The notes under the pieces were generated by a model. It did no database searches, was not told the DNA's origin, and saw nothing but the letters and a program-made list of their open reading frames with translations. A program made the translations under genes and the position numbers. From NCBI RefSeq assembly GCF_014645135.1, contig NZ_BMLH01000009.1, positions 62,001 through 126,000 on the forward strand: 64,000 nucleotides of DNA. The letters run 5' to 3'. Source of the DNA: Rheinheimera tangshanensis. Its GTDB lineage: Bacteria; Pseudomonadota; Gammaproteobacteria; Enterobacterales; Alteromonadaceae. Shown here one piece after another: positions 1-10,493 of this stretch (position 1 is the stretch's first letter; every line of letters begins with the position of its first letter).

Positions 1-38
1 AGACTAGAGTTCTAAATTTTGCTGTCCTTGCAAAATGT

Positions 39-66
39 AAAAGCTGCGCAAGATGACGCAGCTTTT
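39..66 (-). terminator. Rho-independent terminator of the S8 protease gene
   Basis: A 10-bp perfect stem (AAAAGCTGCG / CGCAGCTTTT) with an 8-nt loop lies just beyond the stop codon of the minus-strand protease gene and is followed on that strand by T-rich sequence. Confidence 0.7.
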
Positions 67-87
67 ATAAAGGCGATACTTAGTTAC

Positions 88-1677
88 TTAATAAGAGTAA
101 CTCATGGTTACACCACTAAAGGTGGTATAGGCTTTAATGCCTACATGCCAGGTACCCGCCTGTGGGTTGCTGATAGTGCACTGCTCCGCATTGCCATTCA
201 AATAGGGACGGCAGTTGTACAGCGTTTCTGTTGGCTGACTGTTGTAACGCACGTACAGATCTGCATCACCAGTCCCACCTGAAATGGTAAAGGTTAAAGT
301 ACTGACGCCAGAGGGGATCACGTAAGAGCCACGTAACCAGGTCCCAGTACTGGCGGAAAGATTAGGAAAGGTTTCCCCCCCTGTTGGTGGAGGATTACCT
401 CCACCGCCACCACCGCTACAGCCATTGGCCGTCAGATAATCCACTGCGGCTTTGGCTTGAACTATACCAAAACCAAAAGAATTATCGCGCCCTGCTGTGC
501 CTCTGTCCTGCGCTGTCGCCTGCAAGGCGCTACGAATTTGTGGAGCTGTACATTGAGGATGGTTACTCCAGACAAGCGCAGCAACACCAGCTACATGAGG
601 TGAGGCCATAGAAGTACCGCTAATGCTATTGTAGCCACCGTTATTCCAGGTTGAATTCACTGCAACACCAGGGCCTGCTAATTCTACCTGAGCGTTACGC
701 TGAGAAAAGCTTGCCAGATTACGATTCGAATCTACTGCAGCCACCGAAACCACAGCGTTGTAAGAAGCAGGATAAGACAAGCTGGTATTACCGGCGTTAC
801 CCGCCGCAGCAATTAACAACATTCCACTGTTGTAAAAATTGGTCATGGCGGTTTGTTCTGTCTGACTGGAACTACCGCCGCCTAAACTCATATTCACCAC
901 TTTTGCTCCTGCATCCTGACAAGACTGGATCCCGTCAATCAGATCAGAAGCAAAAGTCCAGTTTCCTGAATCATTAAAAATTTTAACTATATGCACGTCA
1001 GACTGAGCTGAAGGCAGCACCCCTATCACACCATCGTTATTGTTCAGAGCCACCATGGTACCGGCAACATGAGTACCATGACCATTACCGTCCGATGACC
1101 AACTGCCGTGGCCGGAAAAAGCAAAACCGCTAACGCCAGAATTCGGTAAATCCGGATGGCTTAGAGTGTAGCCGGTATCTATGACACAGACTTTGGTATT
1201 CGCAGCATTGGCATCGCTGACCAGATTAGCCTGCACCATAGGAATACCATAAGGAGTGCTTTGGGCCATAGGTGTGATCACGTCAAACAGATAACGTTTC
1301 TGGTCAACCTCGATGTATTCCACTTCAGGATCAGACACCATAGCTTTAAGCTGACGTGGATTTAATTCCAGCACACTCGATTTGACTGAACTTAAATGTT
1401 TAATCACTTTGCTTTTATATTTACGAGCAAAGGTTTCCGCTTTTTGCACAGAGAATGCAGGAGTAGCTTGAGTCGCATTTTGTAGACTTCCTACACCGCC
1501 GTTTTTGTATTTCACAATGTAACGGGTAGTACTGTCATCACTAGGATCGATGACCGCGACATCTGCTGCAGTGATCAAAACGGGTTGATCCACTGCTGCA
1601 GCTACAGCGACTGAGGTTAAGGATAAAGCAAAACAACCAGCAGTTCCCAGTAACAGTACTTTGTTTCTATTTTTCAT
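88..1677 (-). CDS. Secreted subtilisin-like serine protease (S8 family) with PPC domain
   Basis: An extracellular endopeptidase of 529 residues. The start at 1677 is preferred over an upstream ATG at 1746 because it has an AAGG ribosome site 7 nt ahead and opens directly into a signal peptide (MKNRNKVLLLG, then a hydrophobic run ending in AVAAA). An inhibitor-I9-type propeptide covers about residues 50-130. The S8 catalytic triad is visible: Asp in VIDTGY near 167, His in GHGTHVAG near 200 and Ser in GTSMASPHVAG near 356. A Gly/Pro linker then leads into a C-terminal pre-peptidase (PPC) domain, normally removed or used for secretion and substrate binding. It is monocistronic. The family is certain; the substrate is unknown. 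Confidence 0.93.
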   Translation of the reverse strand: MKNRNKVLLLGTAGCFALSLTSVAVAAAVDQPVLITAADVAVIDPSDDSTTRYIVKYKNGGVGSLQNATQATPAFSVQKAETFARKYKSKVIKHLSSVKSSVLELNPRQLKAMVSDPEVEYIEVDQKRYLFDVITPMAQSTPYGIPMVQANLVSDANAANTKVCVIDTGYTLSHPDLPNSGVSGFAFSGHGSWSSDGNGHGTHVAGTMVALNNNDGVIGVLPSAQSDVHIVKIFNDSGNWTFASDLIDGIQSCQDAGAKVVNMSLGGGSSSQTEQTAMTNFYNSGMLLIAAAGNAGNTSLSYPASYNAVVSVAAVDSNRNLASFSQRNAQVELAGPGVAVNSTWNNGGYNSISGTSMASPHVAGVAALVWSNHPQCTAPQIRSALQATAQDRGTAGRDNSFGFGIVQAKAAVDYLTANGCSGGGGGGNPPPTGGETFPNLSASTGTWLRGSYVIPSGVSTLTFTISGGTGDADLYVRYNSQPTETLYNCRPYLNGNAEQCTISNPQAGTWHVGIKAYTTFSGVTMSYSY

Positions 1678-1933
1678 ATATGTACCTTGGTAAGAATTTT
1701 GAAGTCCATGATGTGAAGTTGCATCCTGCGGCTCAAAACTTAGCAAGGCATCGAAATAACTCTTTATATTAAAATTATATTTTTATTATATTTTCTTTAC
1801 ATTTAATCACTTAAGTTCAAACTCGTGATTTTATGTAATCATCTGGACAGAACACCAAAACAGCAGAGAAAAGAGTGCATTAAAGCGTTGATTGGGGATC
1901 CATACTTTGAATCCACAGCTTTTTAAGCAAATA

Positions 1934-1966
1934 AAAAAGGAGTGTCCTTGAGGAACACTCCTTTTT
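1934..1966 (-). terminator. Rho-independent terminator after ihfA
   Basis: An A/T-flanked hairpin with stem AAAAAGGAGTGT / ACACTCCTTTTT lies 20 nt beyond the ihfA stop. It ends the pheS-pheT-ihfA operon. Confidence 0.85.
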
Positions 1967-1985
1967 CTACGATAGAGAGAAGGTA

Positions 1986-2282
1986 TTACTTTTTGGCGGT
2001 ACCGACTTCGACTCTGCTCTTCAACTTCTGGCCTGGTCTGAAGGTCACCACACAACGGGCAGAGATAGGAATATCTTCACCTGTTTTTGGGTTCCGGCCT
2101 GGCCGTTGGTTTTTTACTCGCAGGTCAAAATTACCAAAACCTGACAGTTTTACCTGGTCGCCTGCTTCCAAAGCAATGCGGATCTCTTCAAAAAAAGATT
2201 CGACAATTAATTTTGCATCGCGCTTGCTGATGCCAAATTTGGTAAATAAACGTTCTGCTAAATCGGCTTTGGTAAGCGCCAT
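1986..2282 (-). CDS. ihfA: Integration host factor subunit alpha
   Basis: A 98-residue HU/IHF-family DNA-bending protein that pairs with IHF beta and acts in recombination, replication and transcription. It opens with [13 protein letters not shown] and carries the beta-arm signature [12 protein letters not shown] with the Pro that intercalates into DNA, followed by FRPGQKLK. The length equals that of other IhfA proteins. It sits 2 nt after pheT, the order known from Escherichia coli (pheST-ihfA), so it is read from the same operon. Confidence 0.97.
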   Translation of the reverse strand: MALTKADLAERLFTKFGISKRDAKLIVESFFEEIRIALEAGDQVKLSGFGNFDLRVKNQRPGRNPKTGEDIPISARCVVTFRPGQKLKSRVEVGTAKK

Positions 2283-2284
2283 TC

Positions 2285-4672
2285 TTAATCCCTCAACGTT
2301 GCGTTGAACTCTTTGCTTAGCACCTCAACCACAGAAGAGATAACCTGTTGGATATCTTTATCTTCAAGCGTCCGCGCCTTGTCCTGCAAGGTTAAAGCTA
2401 TAGCCAATGACTTATGGCCTTGTGCAACACCCTGCCCTGTGTAAACGTCAAACAATTTTAGGTCAACTAATTGATTTCCGCCAACTTTTCTAATAGTAGC
2501 AAGGATATCTGAAAAACGCACATCAGATTTCACAACAATAGCTAAATCACGGCGGTTTGCTGGGTATTTTGAAGTTTCCTGAGCTAAAACAATGTGTTTA
2601 TCACCAAATGCTTCCAGCTCTATTTCAAATAAAAAGGCTTTGCCTTTAATACCCAGTTTACGCTCAGCTTCCGGATGCAAGGCACCAAGCACACCTACAG
2701 CTTTACCATCCCGGTTTAACTGGGCAGTCTGACCCGGATGCAAGGCGCTGTGTTCACCTGTGCTGAAAGTAAAACACTCGGCAGCTGAAGTGCAGCTTAA
2801 CAGCGCTTCCACATCACCTTTTACATCATAAAAATCAACGGCCCGCTCTGCGATAGTCCAGTGTTCGTTGCCATAACTTCCAACAATGACACCACCTAAC
2901 ACCGGCACCTGACGTACACCACCTTCAGCCTTTGCATCCGGGATAAACTTCAGGCCATATTCGAATAAACGAATACGATTTTGCTGACGGTTCTGGTTGT
3001 ATTGCACAGCCTGTAACAAACCAGGCCACAGGTTTAACCGCATCGCCGACATATCAACCGAAATTGGATTTGGCAGCACCAAAGCAGACTGACCTGGGAA
3101 TAAAGTTTCCTGCACTTTAGGATCAACAAAACTATAGGTAATAGCTTCCTGATAACCACGAGCGACTAGCAAATCACGTAAGCTATGCACAGAAATACGA
3201 CTTTCCTGATGTTTGCTCATCGCAAGCGCAGCTTGTGGTGCCACATTAGGGATATTGTTGTAGCCATAGACTCGCGCTACTTCTTCGATTAAATCTTCAG
3301 GAATAGAGATATCAAAACGGTAGCTGGGTACTGTCACCTGCCACTCGTCACCAGACACTTTGACCTGCATCCCTAAACGCTGGAAAATTTCAGTGACAGT
3401 CTCTGTAGCAATAGAAATACCTAAAATACGATCCAGCTTAGTGCGGGTTAACACAATTTGAGCCGCTTTTGGCAGGTGCTGTTCAGACACAGCTTCAACC
3501 ACAGGGCCAGCTTCACCACCGACAATAGCCAATAGCAAGGCTGTTGCTCTTTCCATCGCAGTGCGTTGTAGCTCTGGGTCTACACCACGCTCGTAGCGGT
3601 GAGAAGCATCGGTATGTAAACCGTATTGACGGGCAATACCAGCCATTTCAACAGGCGAGAAAAATGCACTTTCAAGGAATATATCGTTGCTGTCTTTGGT
3701 GACACCGCTATGCAGTCCACCAAAGATACCGGCCATTGCTAAGGCTTTTTTGCTATCGGCAATCACCAGCGTATTGGCTTTTAACGTCACTTCGTTGCTG
3801 TCCAACAGAGTGAGCTTTTCACCTTCTTTGGCCATACGCACATCGATATCACCCTCGATTTTTGCCAAATCAAAAGCGTGCATCGGATGACCCAGCTCCA
3901 ACAAGACGAAGTTGGTTACATCCACCACAGCATCAATAGAACGGATACCAGAGCGGCGTAACTTTTCTACCATCCACAAAGGCGTTACAGCCGCTGTGTT
4001 GATATTCCGAATCACACGGCCTAAATAACGTGGACAGGCCTGTGGTGCAGATAACTGAATACCTTTTACATCGCTGATCGTTGCAGCAACAGCAGCAATG
4101 TCTGGCTGACAGACATCCAGATTATTCAACACTCCCACTTCACGGGCTAAACCTTTTAAGCCCAAACAATCAGCACGGTTTGGTGTTAAATCTACTTCAA
4201 TCGCCTGGTCATCTAACGTCAGGTACTGACGAATATTCTGGCCCAGCGGCGCATCAGCAGGCAGTTCAATAATACCATCTGAACTTTCGGCCATGCCAAG
4301 CTCAGATAAAGAACACAACATACCGTTCGATGGCTGACCACGTAACTTGGCGGCTTTAATTTTAAAATCGCCCGGTAATACAGCGCCTACTGTGGCTACT
4401 GCGACTTTTAAGCCCTGACGGCAGTTGGCTGCACCACAAACGATATCTAATAACTCACCTGTGCCAATATCCACTTTGGTGACTTGTAATTTATCGGCTT
4501 CCGGATGACGACCACATTCAACCACATAGCCGACTACCACACCGCTAAACTCGCCAGCCACAGGCTCGATGCCATCGACTTCCAGACCGGCCATCGAAAT
4601 TTGTTCTGCTAACTCATTGGTCGATAACTGCGGGTTGACCCACTCACGTAACCAGGATTCACTGAATTTCAT
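2285..4672 (-). CDS. pheT: Phenylalanine--tRNA ligase beta subunit
   Basis: Full length at 795 residues. The beta subunit of the (alpha-beta)2 enzyme carries the tRNA-binding EMAP-like domain (about residues 40-150), the B3/B4 editing domain (about 200-400), the B5 domain and the C-terminal ferredoxin-like anticodon-binding domain (about 700-795, with [14 protein letters not shown]). The ATG overlaps the present pheS stop by one base (TAATG), and GGGAG lies upstream as ribosome site. This gene looks intact, in contrast to its pheS partner. Confidence 0.97.
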   Translation of the reverse strand: MKFSESWLREWVNPQLSTNELAEQISMAGLEVDGIEPVAGEFSGVVVGYVVECGRHPEADKLQVTKVDIGTGELLDIVCGAANCRQGLKVAVATVGAVLPGDFKIKAAKLRGQPSNGMLCSLSELGMAESSDGIIELPADAPLGQNIRQYLTLDDQAIEVDLTPNRADCLGLKGLAREVGVLNNLDVCQPDIAAVAATISDVKGIQLSAPQACPRYLGRVIRNINTAAVTPLWMVEKLRRSGIRSIDAVVDVTNFVLLELGHPMHAFDLAKIEGDIDVRMAKEGEKLTLLDSNEVTLKANTLVIADSKKALAMAGIFGGLHSGVTKDSNDIFLESAFFSPVEMAGIARQYGLHTDASHRYERGVDPELQRTAMERATALLLAIVGGEAGPVVEAVSEQHLPKAAQIVLTRTKLDRILGISIATETVTEIFQRLGMQVKVSGDEWQVTVPSYRFDISIPEDLIEEVARVYGYNNIPNVAPQAALAMSKHQESRISVHSLRDLLVARGYQEAITYSFVDPKVQETLFPGQSALVLPNPISVDMSAMRLNLWPGLLQAVQYNQNRQQNRIRLFEYGLKFIPDAKAEGGVRQVPVLGGVIVGSYGNEHWTIAERAVDFYDVKGDVEALLSCTSAAECFTFSTGEHSALHPGQTAQLNRDGKAVGVLGALHPEAERKLGIKGKAFLFEIELEAFGDKHIVLAQETSKYPANRRDLAIVVKSDVRFSDILATIRKVGGNQLVDLKLFDVYTGQGVAQGHKSLAIALTLQDKARTLEDKDIQQVISSVVEVLSKEFNATLRD

Positions 4673-5523
4673 TATCTGCTCCCGCTTATCTGAATTGCTT
4701 TAGAAACGCCCATACCAAAAGCAAAGCCGCTGTAGATTTCAGGGTCTATGCCAACAGACTCAGCAGATGGCTCAGTAAAAGGGAAAAAGGACGGACGGAA
4801 ACGTATTTGCAGGTCTTCTTCAAAATAGTTATTCAAAAAATCGTGCAAAATACCTTTGAGCTCAGTAAAGCTGACATTTTTATCGACCATTAACCCTTCC
4901 ACCTGATGGAACATCGGCGTATGGGTTTGATCGTAATCGTTACGATACACACGGCCTGGGGAAATGATGCGCAGCGGTGGCTGTTCTGTTTCCATAGTAC
5001 GAATTTGCACACCAGAGGTCTGAGTACGCAGCATCAGCTTAGGATTAAAATAAAACGTATCGTGATCAGCGCGGGCCGGGTGATGCGCAGGAATATTCAA
5101 TGCATCAAAATTATGGAAATCATCTTCGATTTCCGGGCCATGTTTGACTTCAAAGCCTAATTCACCAAAAAAGCTCTCAATACGGCGAATGGTCCGGGTG
5201 ACGGGGTGCAGGCCACCGACTTCTAAAGTACGGCCAGGCAACGTCACATCAATCTGTTCTTTTGACAGTTTTTCTGTCAGTTCAGCCTGCTGCATCTGAT
5301 CACGTTTAGTGTTTAATGCATCCTGTACTTGCTGTTTTAAATCATTGATCTGTTGACCAGCCGTTTTACGGGTCTCTGGATCCATGGCACCTAAAGACTT
5401 CAGCAGCTCAGTGATGCTACCTTTTTTGCCCATAAAGGCCACACGCACATCTTCCAGTGCGTTGATATCGTTCGCTACAGCGACTGCCTGTAAGGCTTCT
5501 TCTAAAATGGCGGTTAAGTTCAT
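4672..5523 (-). CDS. pheS: Phenylalanine--tRNA ligase alpha subunit, with two apparent deletions
   Basis: The catalytic alpha subunit. The start at 5523 ([11 protein letters not shown]) matches the family start. The coiled-coil arm and the first part of the class II catalytic domain, to FTEPSAE, look normal. The next part does not: FTEPSAE runs straight into [17 protein letters not shown], so the family segment that contains the conserved GCGMVHPNV is absent (about 25 codons). After GMG the usual motif-3 stretch (ERL...LRYG...FFENDLR) is also missing. The normal C-terminus FLKQFR-stop is still present in another reading frame (stop at 4686-4688), while this frame reads through to SGSR. The product is 283 residues against about 327 in E. 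coli. Loss of the motif-3 arginine should abolish activity. Either the assembly is wrong here or the gene is broken and another pheS exists. Confidence 0.9.
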   Translation of the reverse strand: MNLTAILEEALQAVAVANDINALEDVRVAFMGKKGSITELLKSLGAMDPETRKTAGQQINDLKQQVQDALNTKRDQMQQAELTEKLSKEQIDVTLPGRTLEVGGLHPVTRTIRRIESFFGELGFEVKHGPEIEDDFHNFDALNIPAHHPARADHDTFYFNPKLMLRTQTSGVQIRTMETEQPPLRIISPGRVYRNDYDQTHTPMFHQVEGLMVDKNVSFTELKGILHDFLNNYFEEDLQIRFRPSFFPFTEPSAESVGIDPEIYSGFAFGMGVSKAIQISGSR

Positions 5524-5706
5524 CGCTATCCTCAGACCAGCGTTAATCCCTATCGAAACGAACACTGCAGCTTGGCCAGCTGTAGCATCAATGACTTCGG
5601 GGTGATAAGTCGTATAAAAAGGTGCCAATAATACACCAGATTTACGCTCAGAGCTTGCGTAAAATAAGGCTTTTTTTCTGTTTGAGCAGCAAAGAACAGC
5701 TGAAAA

Positions 5707-6414
5707 TCAGTGAGATAAGCTCAGCATATCTTTGACAAAAGGAATGGTCAGCTTACGCTGATGCACTATTGAGGCTTTATCCAGTAAATCGAGAATTTGC
5801 ACCAGTTCGCGGATGTCACGTTGCTGACGGTTTAACAAAAATCTCGCCACTTCATCCGGCAGTTCCATGCCACGTAAACGGGCTTTTTGTTGCAACAGTT
5901 TTTGTTTGTCTTCATCAGCCAATAACCTCAGTTGAAAACTGGTGCAGGCCTGCAAACGTGAAACTAAATCCGGCAAGGTAATACCCAGTTCGGTTGGAGC
6001 CTGATCGGCGACAATAATCAGCGCTTTGCCCTGCTCCGTCATGCGATTGTACAAATCAAACACCGCCACCTGCCAACTGACATCGCCAGCTATGGCCTGA
6101 ATATTATCCAGACAAACCAGATCCAGCTCTTCCAGTTGGTCCAATATTCTGGGGCTCCAGGCCTTAAAATCTTCCAGACTCAAGAGTTGACTGGTTAAAC
6201 CCAGTTCCTGCGCCTGTACACAAGCGGCGTACAACAAATGTGACTTACCACTGCCACTGGCGCCGAATAAATACAAAGGCAGGCGATGTTCAGAGGGCCT
6301 GGTCAGAAAATGTTTGATATAGCTCACCACAGGGCTGGTCTCAGCCCCATAAAAGGTATCAAGGGTTTCGTCTTCTGGCAGTGTGACTGCCAGCGTATAT
6401 TGCACCGGCGTCAT
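5707..6414 (-). CDS. hda: DnaA regulatory inactivator Hda
   Basis: A 235-residue AAA+ protein related to DnaA domain III. With the beta clamp it stimulates hydrolysis of DnaA-bound ATP and so limits re-initiation. Visible elements are the N-terminal clamp-binding region (QYTLAVTLPEDETLDTFY), Walker A (GASGSGKSHLL near residue 52), Walker B (LVCLDNIQAI near 100) and the sensor II region (LRGMELPDEVARFLLNR). Its ATG overlaps the stop of the DUF2066 gene by one base, so the two are co-transcribed. Confidence 0.93.
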   Translation of the reverse strand: MTPVQYTLAVTLPEDETLDTFYGAETSPVVSYIKHFLTRPSEHRLPLYLFGASGSGKSHLLYAACVQAQELGLTSQLLSLEDFKAWSPRILDQLEELDLVCLDNIQAIAGDVSWQVAVFDLYNRMTEQGKALIIVADQAPTELGITLPDLVSRLQACTSFQLRLLADEDKQKLLQQKARLRGMELPDEVARFLLNRQQRDIRELVQILDLLDKASIVHQRKLTIPFVKDMLSLSH

Positions 6415-7559
6415 TAGTTTGGAATATACCTGTAACGCAGTACGGCAGACTCTGTCCCCGTTGGCGCAGCCAAAGGCTCTGTTGCCATTTCAGCCGCCAT
6501 CTCTGCAAAAAGTTCATCTGTGACTTCTGTAGTTTCGGTACCTGCCGTTGCTGTACCATTAGTGACAGCGCCGGTTTGTTCTGTTGTTTGCAACGACTGC
6601 AACCGACGTTCCAGTGACAGGGAATTAATAAAGGCGCTACGGTCAGCTGCCAGTTGCACTTTAAATTTGAGTAAATCGGCTTTACGCTCTTTTACTGTCA
6701 CTTGCTTGACTGACAACATAGCACTAAGCATTTGTTGTACTTTGACCTGATCCACAAAATTCGTCAGTCCTTCAATATCCAATTCCAGTTCAGTCTGGTC
6801 TTGTTGGCTGCCAAGCTGCACCGCAAATTTGCTGGCCAGTTGCGTGGTCAGGCTAGTCAGAAACTGTGCAGCTAATTCCTGTTGGGAATTGGCCAACAAT
6901 TCATTGCTGATTAACTGATCTTGTTCATACCCCTGCCAGGTGAGTCGGTATTGACCAGTGGCAGGCTGGTCAAAAAGCAAAATTAAGCTTTGATCGGCAC
7001 TAAAGGGCAAACTGGCTTGTTCAATCAACAACCAATTACCGGCCCAGACGTCATCCTGCGATAAGGTTGGCACATAACTGTCATTTGCAGTGGGTAGCTC
7101 CAGAGGCAGACCTATAGCTTTCGCCTGCTGTTGCAACTGAGTCAATACAGGATGAGCCGCGCCTTGCATAAAGGTTCGACTTTCAGCAGTTTGTTGGACA
7201 AGCCACAGCACTATCGCAGGTCGTCTGGCGCCCCAAATGGCAATCTGATGCTGACTCAGTAACTGCTGCACTTTTTGCTCATCCAGCCCTACTTTTAATG
7301 CAGGCCCCTGTTCTGAACTAACAGCAGCAAAGGTCTTTATATAATTACCGGCATTTTTCAGTTCAGCTTTGATGGCAGATTGTTCAATCACAGCCGGATT
7401 GACTGCAACTTTCACCAACACCTGCGCCAAGGCCTGTTGTTGCCAAAGACTTTGGCTTTGACCTGCAGGAACTACCGCCTGATACAAGTCCGTCAGTTGT
7501 TTTGCTTGTGCAGTACTGGCAGCTAAGACAAAACTTAGTGCCGCAATAAGTAATCGCAT
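6414..7559 (-). CDS. DUF2066 periplasmic protein
   Basis: 381 residues with a clear Sec signal peptide (MRLLIAALSFVLAASTAQAK). The body matches the DUF2066 family found beside hda in many gammaproteobacteria: a Gln-rich LYQAVVPAGQSQSLWQQQALAQVLVKVAVNP opening and later a repeat of the same fold. No catalytic motif is visible and the role is unknown. It is probably periplasmic and read as an operon with hda. Confidence 0.8.
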   Translation of the reverse strand: MRLLIAALSFVLAASTAQAKQLTDLYQAVVPAGQSQSLWQQQALAQVLVKVAVNPAVIEQSAIKAELKNAGNYIKTFAAVSSEQGPALKVGLDEQKVQQLLSQHQIAIWGARRPAIVLWLVQQTAESRTFMQGAAHPVLTQLQQQAKAIGLPLELPTANDSYVPTLSQDDVWAGNWLLIEQASLPFSADQSLILLFDQPATGQYRLTWQGYEQDQLISNELLANSQQELAAQFLTSLTTQLASKFAVQLGSQQDQTELELDIEGLTNFVDQVKVQQMLSAMLSVKQVTVKERKADLLKFKVQLAADRSAFINSLSLERRLQSLQTTEQTGAVTNGTATAGTETTEVTDELFAEMAAEMATEPLAAPTGTESAVLRYRYIPN

Positions 7560-7568
7560 CTTTAGCCC

Positions 7569-8204
7569 TTAACCTGCCAACACAGGGAAAATTCCCTTTA
7601 TGCCCAAACTAATAAATTCAATGGCAATTGCCGCCAGAATAAGTCCCATCACACGGGTAATAATATTCATGCCGGTTTGCCCTAATCTATTGGCTATTTT
7701 ACCTGATAAGCGCATCAGGATCGCCAGAAGAATACCAACAAGTACAATTTCTGCCGAAATAATTAAATAATGCAACCAGCCTTCAGCTCTGTTGGCATAC
7801 AAAATAACTGAGCTAATGGCTCCTGGTCCTGCCAGCATAGGCATAGCCAGCGGCACCACCGCAATAGAAGATTTCTGAGTTGCCTCTAACCGCTCCGCTT
7901 CGGTACTTTTAGCGCCACTGGTTTGAGCATTTAACATCGAAATGGCCATCAACAAAATTAAAATACCGCCACCGACCCGGAACGAATTGACTGAAATACC
8001 AAAGAAACTAAGAATAAACTCACCAAAAAATAATGTTACCAATAGGATCACACTGGCTGCTTTGGCTGCGGTGATCGCCACTTGCTTTTTGTCCTGCTCG
8101 CTGTGATCAGCAGTGAGCGATAAGTACATAGGCAAAGCTCCCAACGGATTTAAGATCGCAATGATACCGATAAAAATCTTCAGATAATCCTGCACATCCA
8201 GCAT
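7569..8204 (-). CDS. MarC-family integral membrane protein (YhgN-like)
   Basis: 211 residues with six predicted membrane segments. The N-terminal part (FIGIIAILNPLGALPMYLSLT) and the mid-protein motif PLAMPMLAGPGAISSVI are signatures of the MarC/UPF0056 family of inner membrane proteins, whose transport substrate is not established. The length is normal for the family. It lies 9 nt upstream of the DUF2066 gene on the same strand. Confidence 0.88.
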   Translation of the reverse strand: MLDVQDYLKIFIGIIAILNPLGALPMYLSLTADHSEQDKKQVAITAAKAASVILLVTLFFGEFILSFFGISVNSFRVGGGILILLMAISMLNAQTSGAKSTEAERLEATQKSSIAVVPLAMPMLAGPGAISSVILYANRAEGWLHYLIISAEIVLVGILLAILMRLSGKIANRLGQTGMNIITRVMGLILAAIAIEFISLGIKGIFPVLAG

Positions 8205-8316
8205 CTGCTGTCCTTGATTCTCTTATTAAAGTGAGGCTAATCATAGCCTTATTTCAACTCTGCTGCAGCGTTTTCCATCACAGCGCCATATGACACAACT
8301 GATTTTATAAAAATGC

Positions 8317-8343
8317 AAAAAACCACCCGTAGGTGGTTTTTTC
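8317..8343 (-). terminator. Rho-independent terminator after bamC
   Basis: The hairpin AAACCACC / GGTGGTTT is flanked by A and T runs, lies between bamC and the marC-like gene, and could work in both directions. Confidence 0.8.
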
Positions 8344-8393
8344 TATAAGACAACACTACTCCAATGAAGGGACACCGGGTCAGACAAAAGCTG

Positions 8394-9458
8394 TTACAGC
8401 TCTATGTTGCCTTTCTTAATTATCTTCACTAAAGCCTGGTGTAAGGCACTGACTTGTTCCGCAGACAAAACTTTTCCTTCACTGTCACGCCAGCTTATAA
8501 GGGTTCCAACTTCAGCTTTAGTTAACACCACCTGATAATCGCCCTCGGTTAAAGGCACATCGATAGTCTCTTCGTCACTCCACAATGAATCCCAAAAACC
8601 TGTTTCAGGCTTGGTATACGTGAGGAAAAAACTGTATTTCGTTCGATCCAGATCATTAACCACAAAACCGTTTTGCTCAAACAACAATTCCAACTGTGCC
8701 CAGGATGCGTCTAAAGACTGTCCTGTGATCATGGCAGCATCGCCTTGTGCGTCAAAACCTGTGGTCAGAGTAATGTGACGGGACTGAGCTTTTTTCAGAT
8801 TAATCTGAACCAATTCCACAGTAGCGACTTTGTCTACCAAACGGTTCAGGAAATACACTTCTTCACGCTTTTGCGCTATAGCAGATAGCTTGGTATCGTT
8901 TTCGATAAAACGATGCTCAAGCAACTGCACTCTTACCCCAACAGTACGGCGATGAGGCTTAGGTTCCAATACGATCAGAAAACGGCTTTGCTCCTTTTCG
9001 ACCATGTCTTTCCACAGCCAAAAGCCCTCTTCTTCAAAACGACTCACCCAGCCGGTTTCAAATACCAAACCTTCCTGGTCTTTTTGTGTGATCTCTATTT
9101 GCTTTTCTTTACCAAAATCCAGCACATTTTTCTTCAGGTAAGGTAACAATTCACCTGTGAACTCTGAACGCTCGAACCAAATCCGGGCTTCTTTTTCTTC
9201 TTCTTCCACCCTGCTATTGGTGGCCAGAGCTAACACCTGCATTGGCGACTTCAATTCAACTTCAGTCACTGGGGCATTAGGCGCTGGCGGGATATCATAC
9301 TGTGCAGGTTTTTTCGCTGCGGTTAATCCGGCGGGCACTTTTAGTTCAGCGACAGGCTTTGCCTCAACCGCGCTTTGTTCTGTTACTTCTTCAGGGAACA
9401 AAGAACAACCAGAGATAAATAACGAGGCAACTAAGCTTGCCGGGATCCAATACTGCAC
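8394..9458 (-). CDS. bamC: Outer membrane assembly lipoprotein BamC
   Basis: BamC is a lipoprotein of the BAM complex that inserts beta-barrels into the outer membrane. An upstream ATG at 9476 overlaps dapA, but the GTG at 9458 is the better start: it has AGGAG 7 nt ahead and gives a short lipoprotein signal peptide (VQYWIPASLVASLF, lipobox ISGC). The mature N-terminus is flexible and Pro/Ala-rich. Two helix-grip domains follow (about residues 90-215 and 225-350). It lies directly after dapA, as in E. coli (dapA-bamC). Confidence 0.92.
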   Translation of the reverse strand: MQYWIPASLVASLFISGCSLFPEEVTEQSAVEAKPVAELKVPAGLTAAKKPAQYDIPPAPNAPVTEVELKSPMQVLALATNSRVEEEEKEARIWFERSEFTGELLPYLKKNVLDFGKEKQIEITQKDQEGLVFETGWVSRFEEEGFWLWKDMVEKEQSRFLIVLEPKPHRRTVGVRVQLLEHRFIENDTKLSAIAQKREEVYFLNRLVDKVATVELVQINLKKAQSRHITLTTGFDAQGDAAMITGQSLDASWAQLELLFEQNGFVVNDLDRTKYSFFLTYTKPETGFWDSLWSDEETIDVPLTEGDYQVVLTKAEVGTLISWRDSEGKVLSAEQVSALHQALVKIIKKGNIEL

Positions 9459-9468
9459 TATAAAACTC

Positions 9469-10350
9469 CTACACATTAATCTGGGCTTGTTTCAGCGCTT
9501 GTTCGATTACGCTTTGATGAATTGGTTCCAACCGGGTCAAAGGTAATCTTGCCATATCATCAGCAATTAACCCCATCTTCAGCAGTGCCCACTTACTCGG
9601 AATAGGATTGGCTTCGATAAACAACTGATGATGCAAACCTTGTAACTTCTGATCCAGCTGCTTTGCCAATTCTGTATTTTTTTCTAAGGCTGCTTTTGAC
9701 ATTTGTGACATCAACGCAGGCGCAACGTTGGTCGTCACAGAGATCACGCCGTGGCCACCTTTTAACATAAATTCACAGCAAGTGGCATCGTCACCGCTGA
9801 ATAATAAAAAATCTGCCGGACATAACGCCTGCAATTGTGCCAGTCGCTCCATCGAACCAGTGGCCTCTTTGATCCCAATAATATTTGGGACTTTCGCCAG
9901 TTCGGCTACTGTCTCAGGCTGCAAATCCACACCGGTGCGCCCTGGTACATTGTACAAAATGACGGGCTTGTCTGTGGCTGCGGCTACGGCCTGATAATGT
10001 GCCAACATGCCTTTTTGCATTGGCTTATTGTAATAAGGCGTTACCGTTAAAAAACCTGCAACAGGCAAAGCAGATAACGTTTTAGTCTTTTCAACTGCGT
10101 CGGCAGTTGAATTTGAGCCATTACCAGCAATAACGGGAATACGTCCGTCCACCTGAGCTAATACAGCCTTGAGTACTTGCAGTTGCTCAGCGAAACTTAA
10201 GGTAACAGACTCCCCCGTCGTTCCCATGATCACCAAAGCGTCGGTCTGATTGCTTAAATGAAAATCCACCAATCGCTTCAGGCTGTCATAATCCACAGCA
10301 CCGACAGGATCCATAGGGGTGATTAAAGCAACAATACTTCCGCTAAACAT
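9469..10350 (-). CDS. dapA: 4-hydroxy-tetrahydrodipicolinate synthase
   Basis: Condenses pyruvate with aspartate semialdehyde, the first committed step of lysine and diaminopimelate synthesis. The start at 10350 (MFSGSIVALITPM) fits the family; an upstream ATG at 10425 would add 25 unrelated residues. 293 residues. Visible active-site elements are GTTGES (Thr near 44), Tyr in VILYNVPGRTG near 133 and the Schiff-base Lys in IGIKEATG near 161. It is read toward bamC and lies divergent from gcvR. Confidence 0.97.
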   Translation of the reverse strand: MFSGSIVALITPMDPVGAVDYDSLKRLVDFHLSNQTDALVIMGTTGESVTLSFAEQLQVLKAVLAQVDGRIPVIAGNGSNSTADAVEKTKTLSALPVAGFLTVTPYYNKPMQKGMLAHYQAVAAATDKPVILYNVPGRTGVDLQPETVAELAKVPNIIGIKEATGSMERLAQLQALCPADFLLFSGDDATCCEFMLKGGHGVISVTTNVAPALMSQMSKAALEKNTELAKQLDQKLQGLHHQLFIEANPIPSKWALLKMGLIADDMARLPLTRLEPIHQSVIEQALKQAQINV

Positions 10351-10493
10351 GCTCAAGGCTCCAAAATTTTCAGGCTGCCTATGGTAATGACGCACGACAA
10401 CAAACACAAGCAAAGGGACTGTCACACAGGTGAAATTTACGCTAAATATGCTAAACTTCGCAGCCGTTTTTCATTCAGAGACATCAACTTAGC

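Noticed and set aside
5641-5663. Inverted repeat TTTACGC..GCGTAAA upstream of pheS as a terminator or attenuator
   Set aside because: The T run lies 6 bases away and on the wrong side for hda, and no Phe-rich leader peptide could be read nearby.
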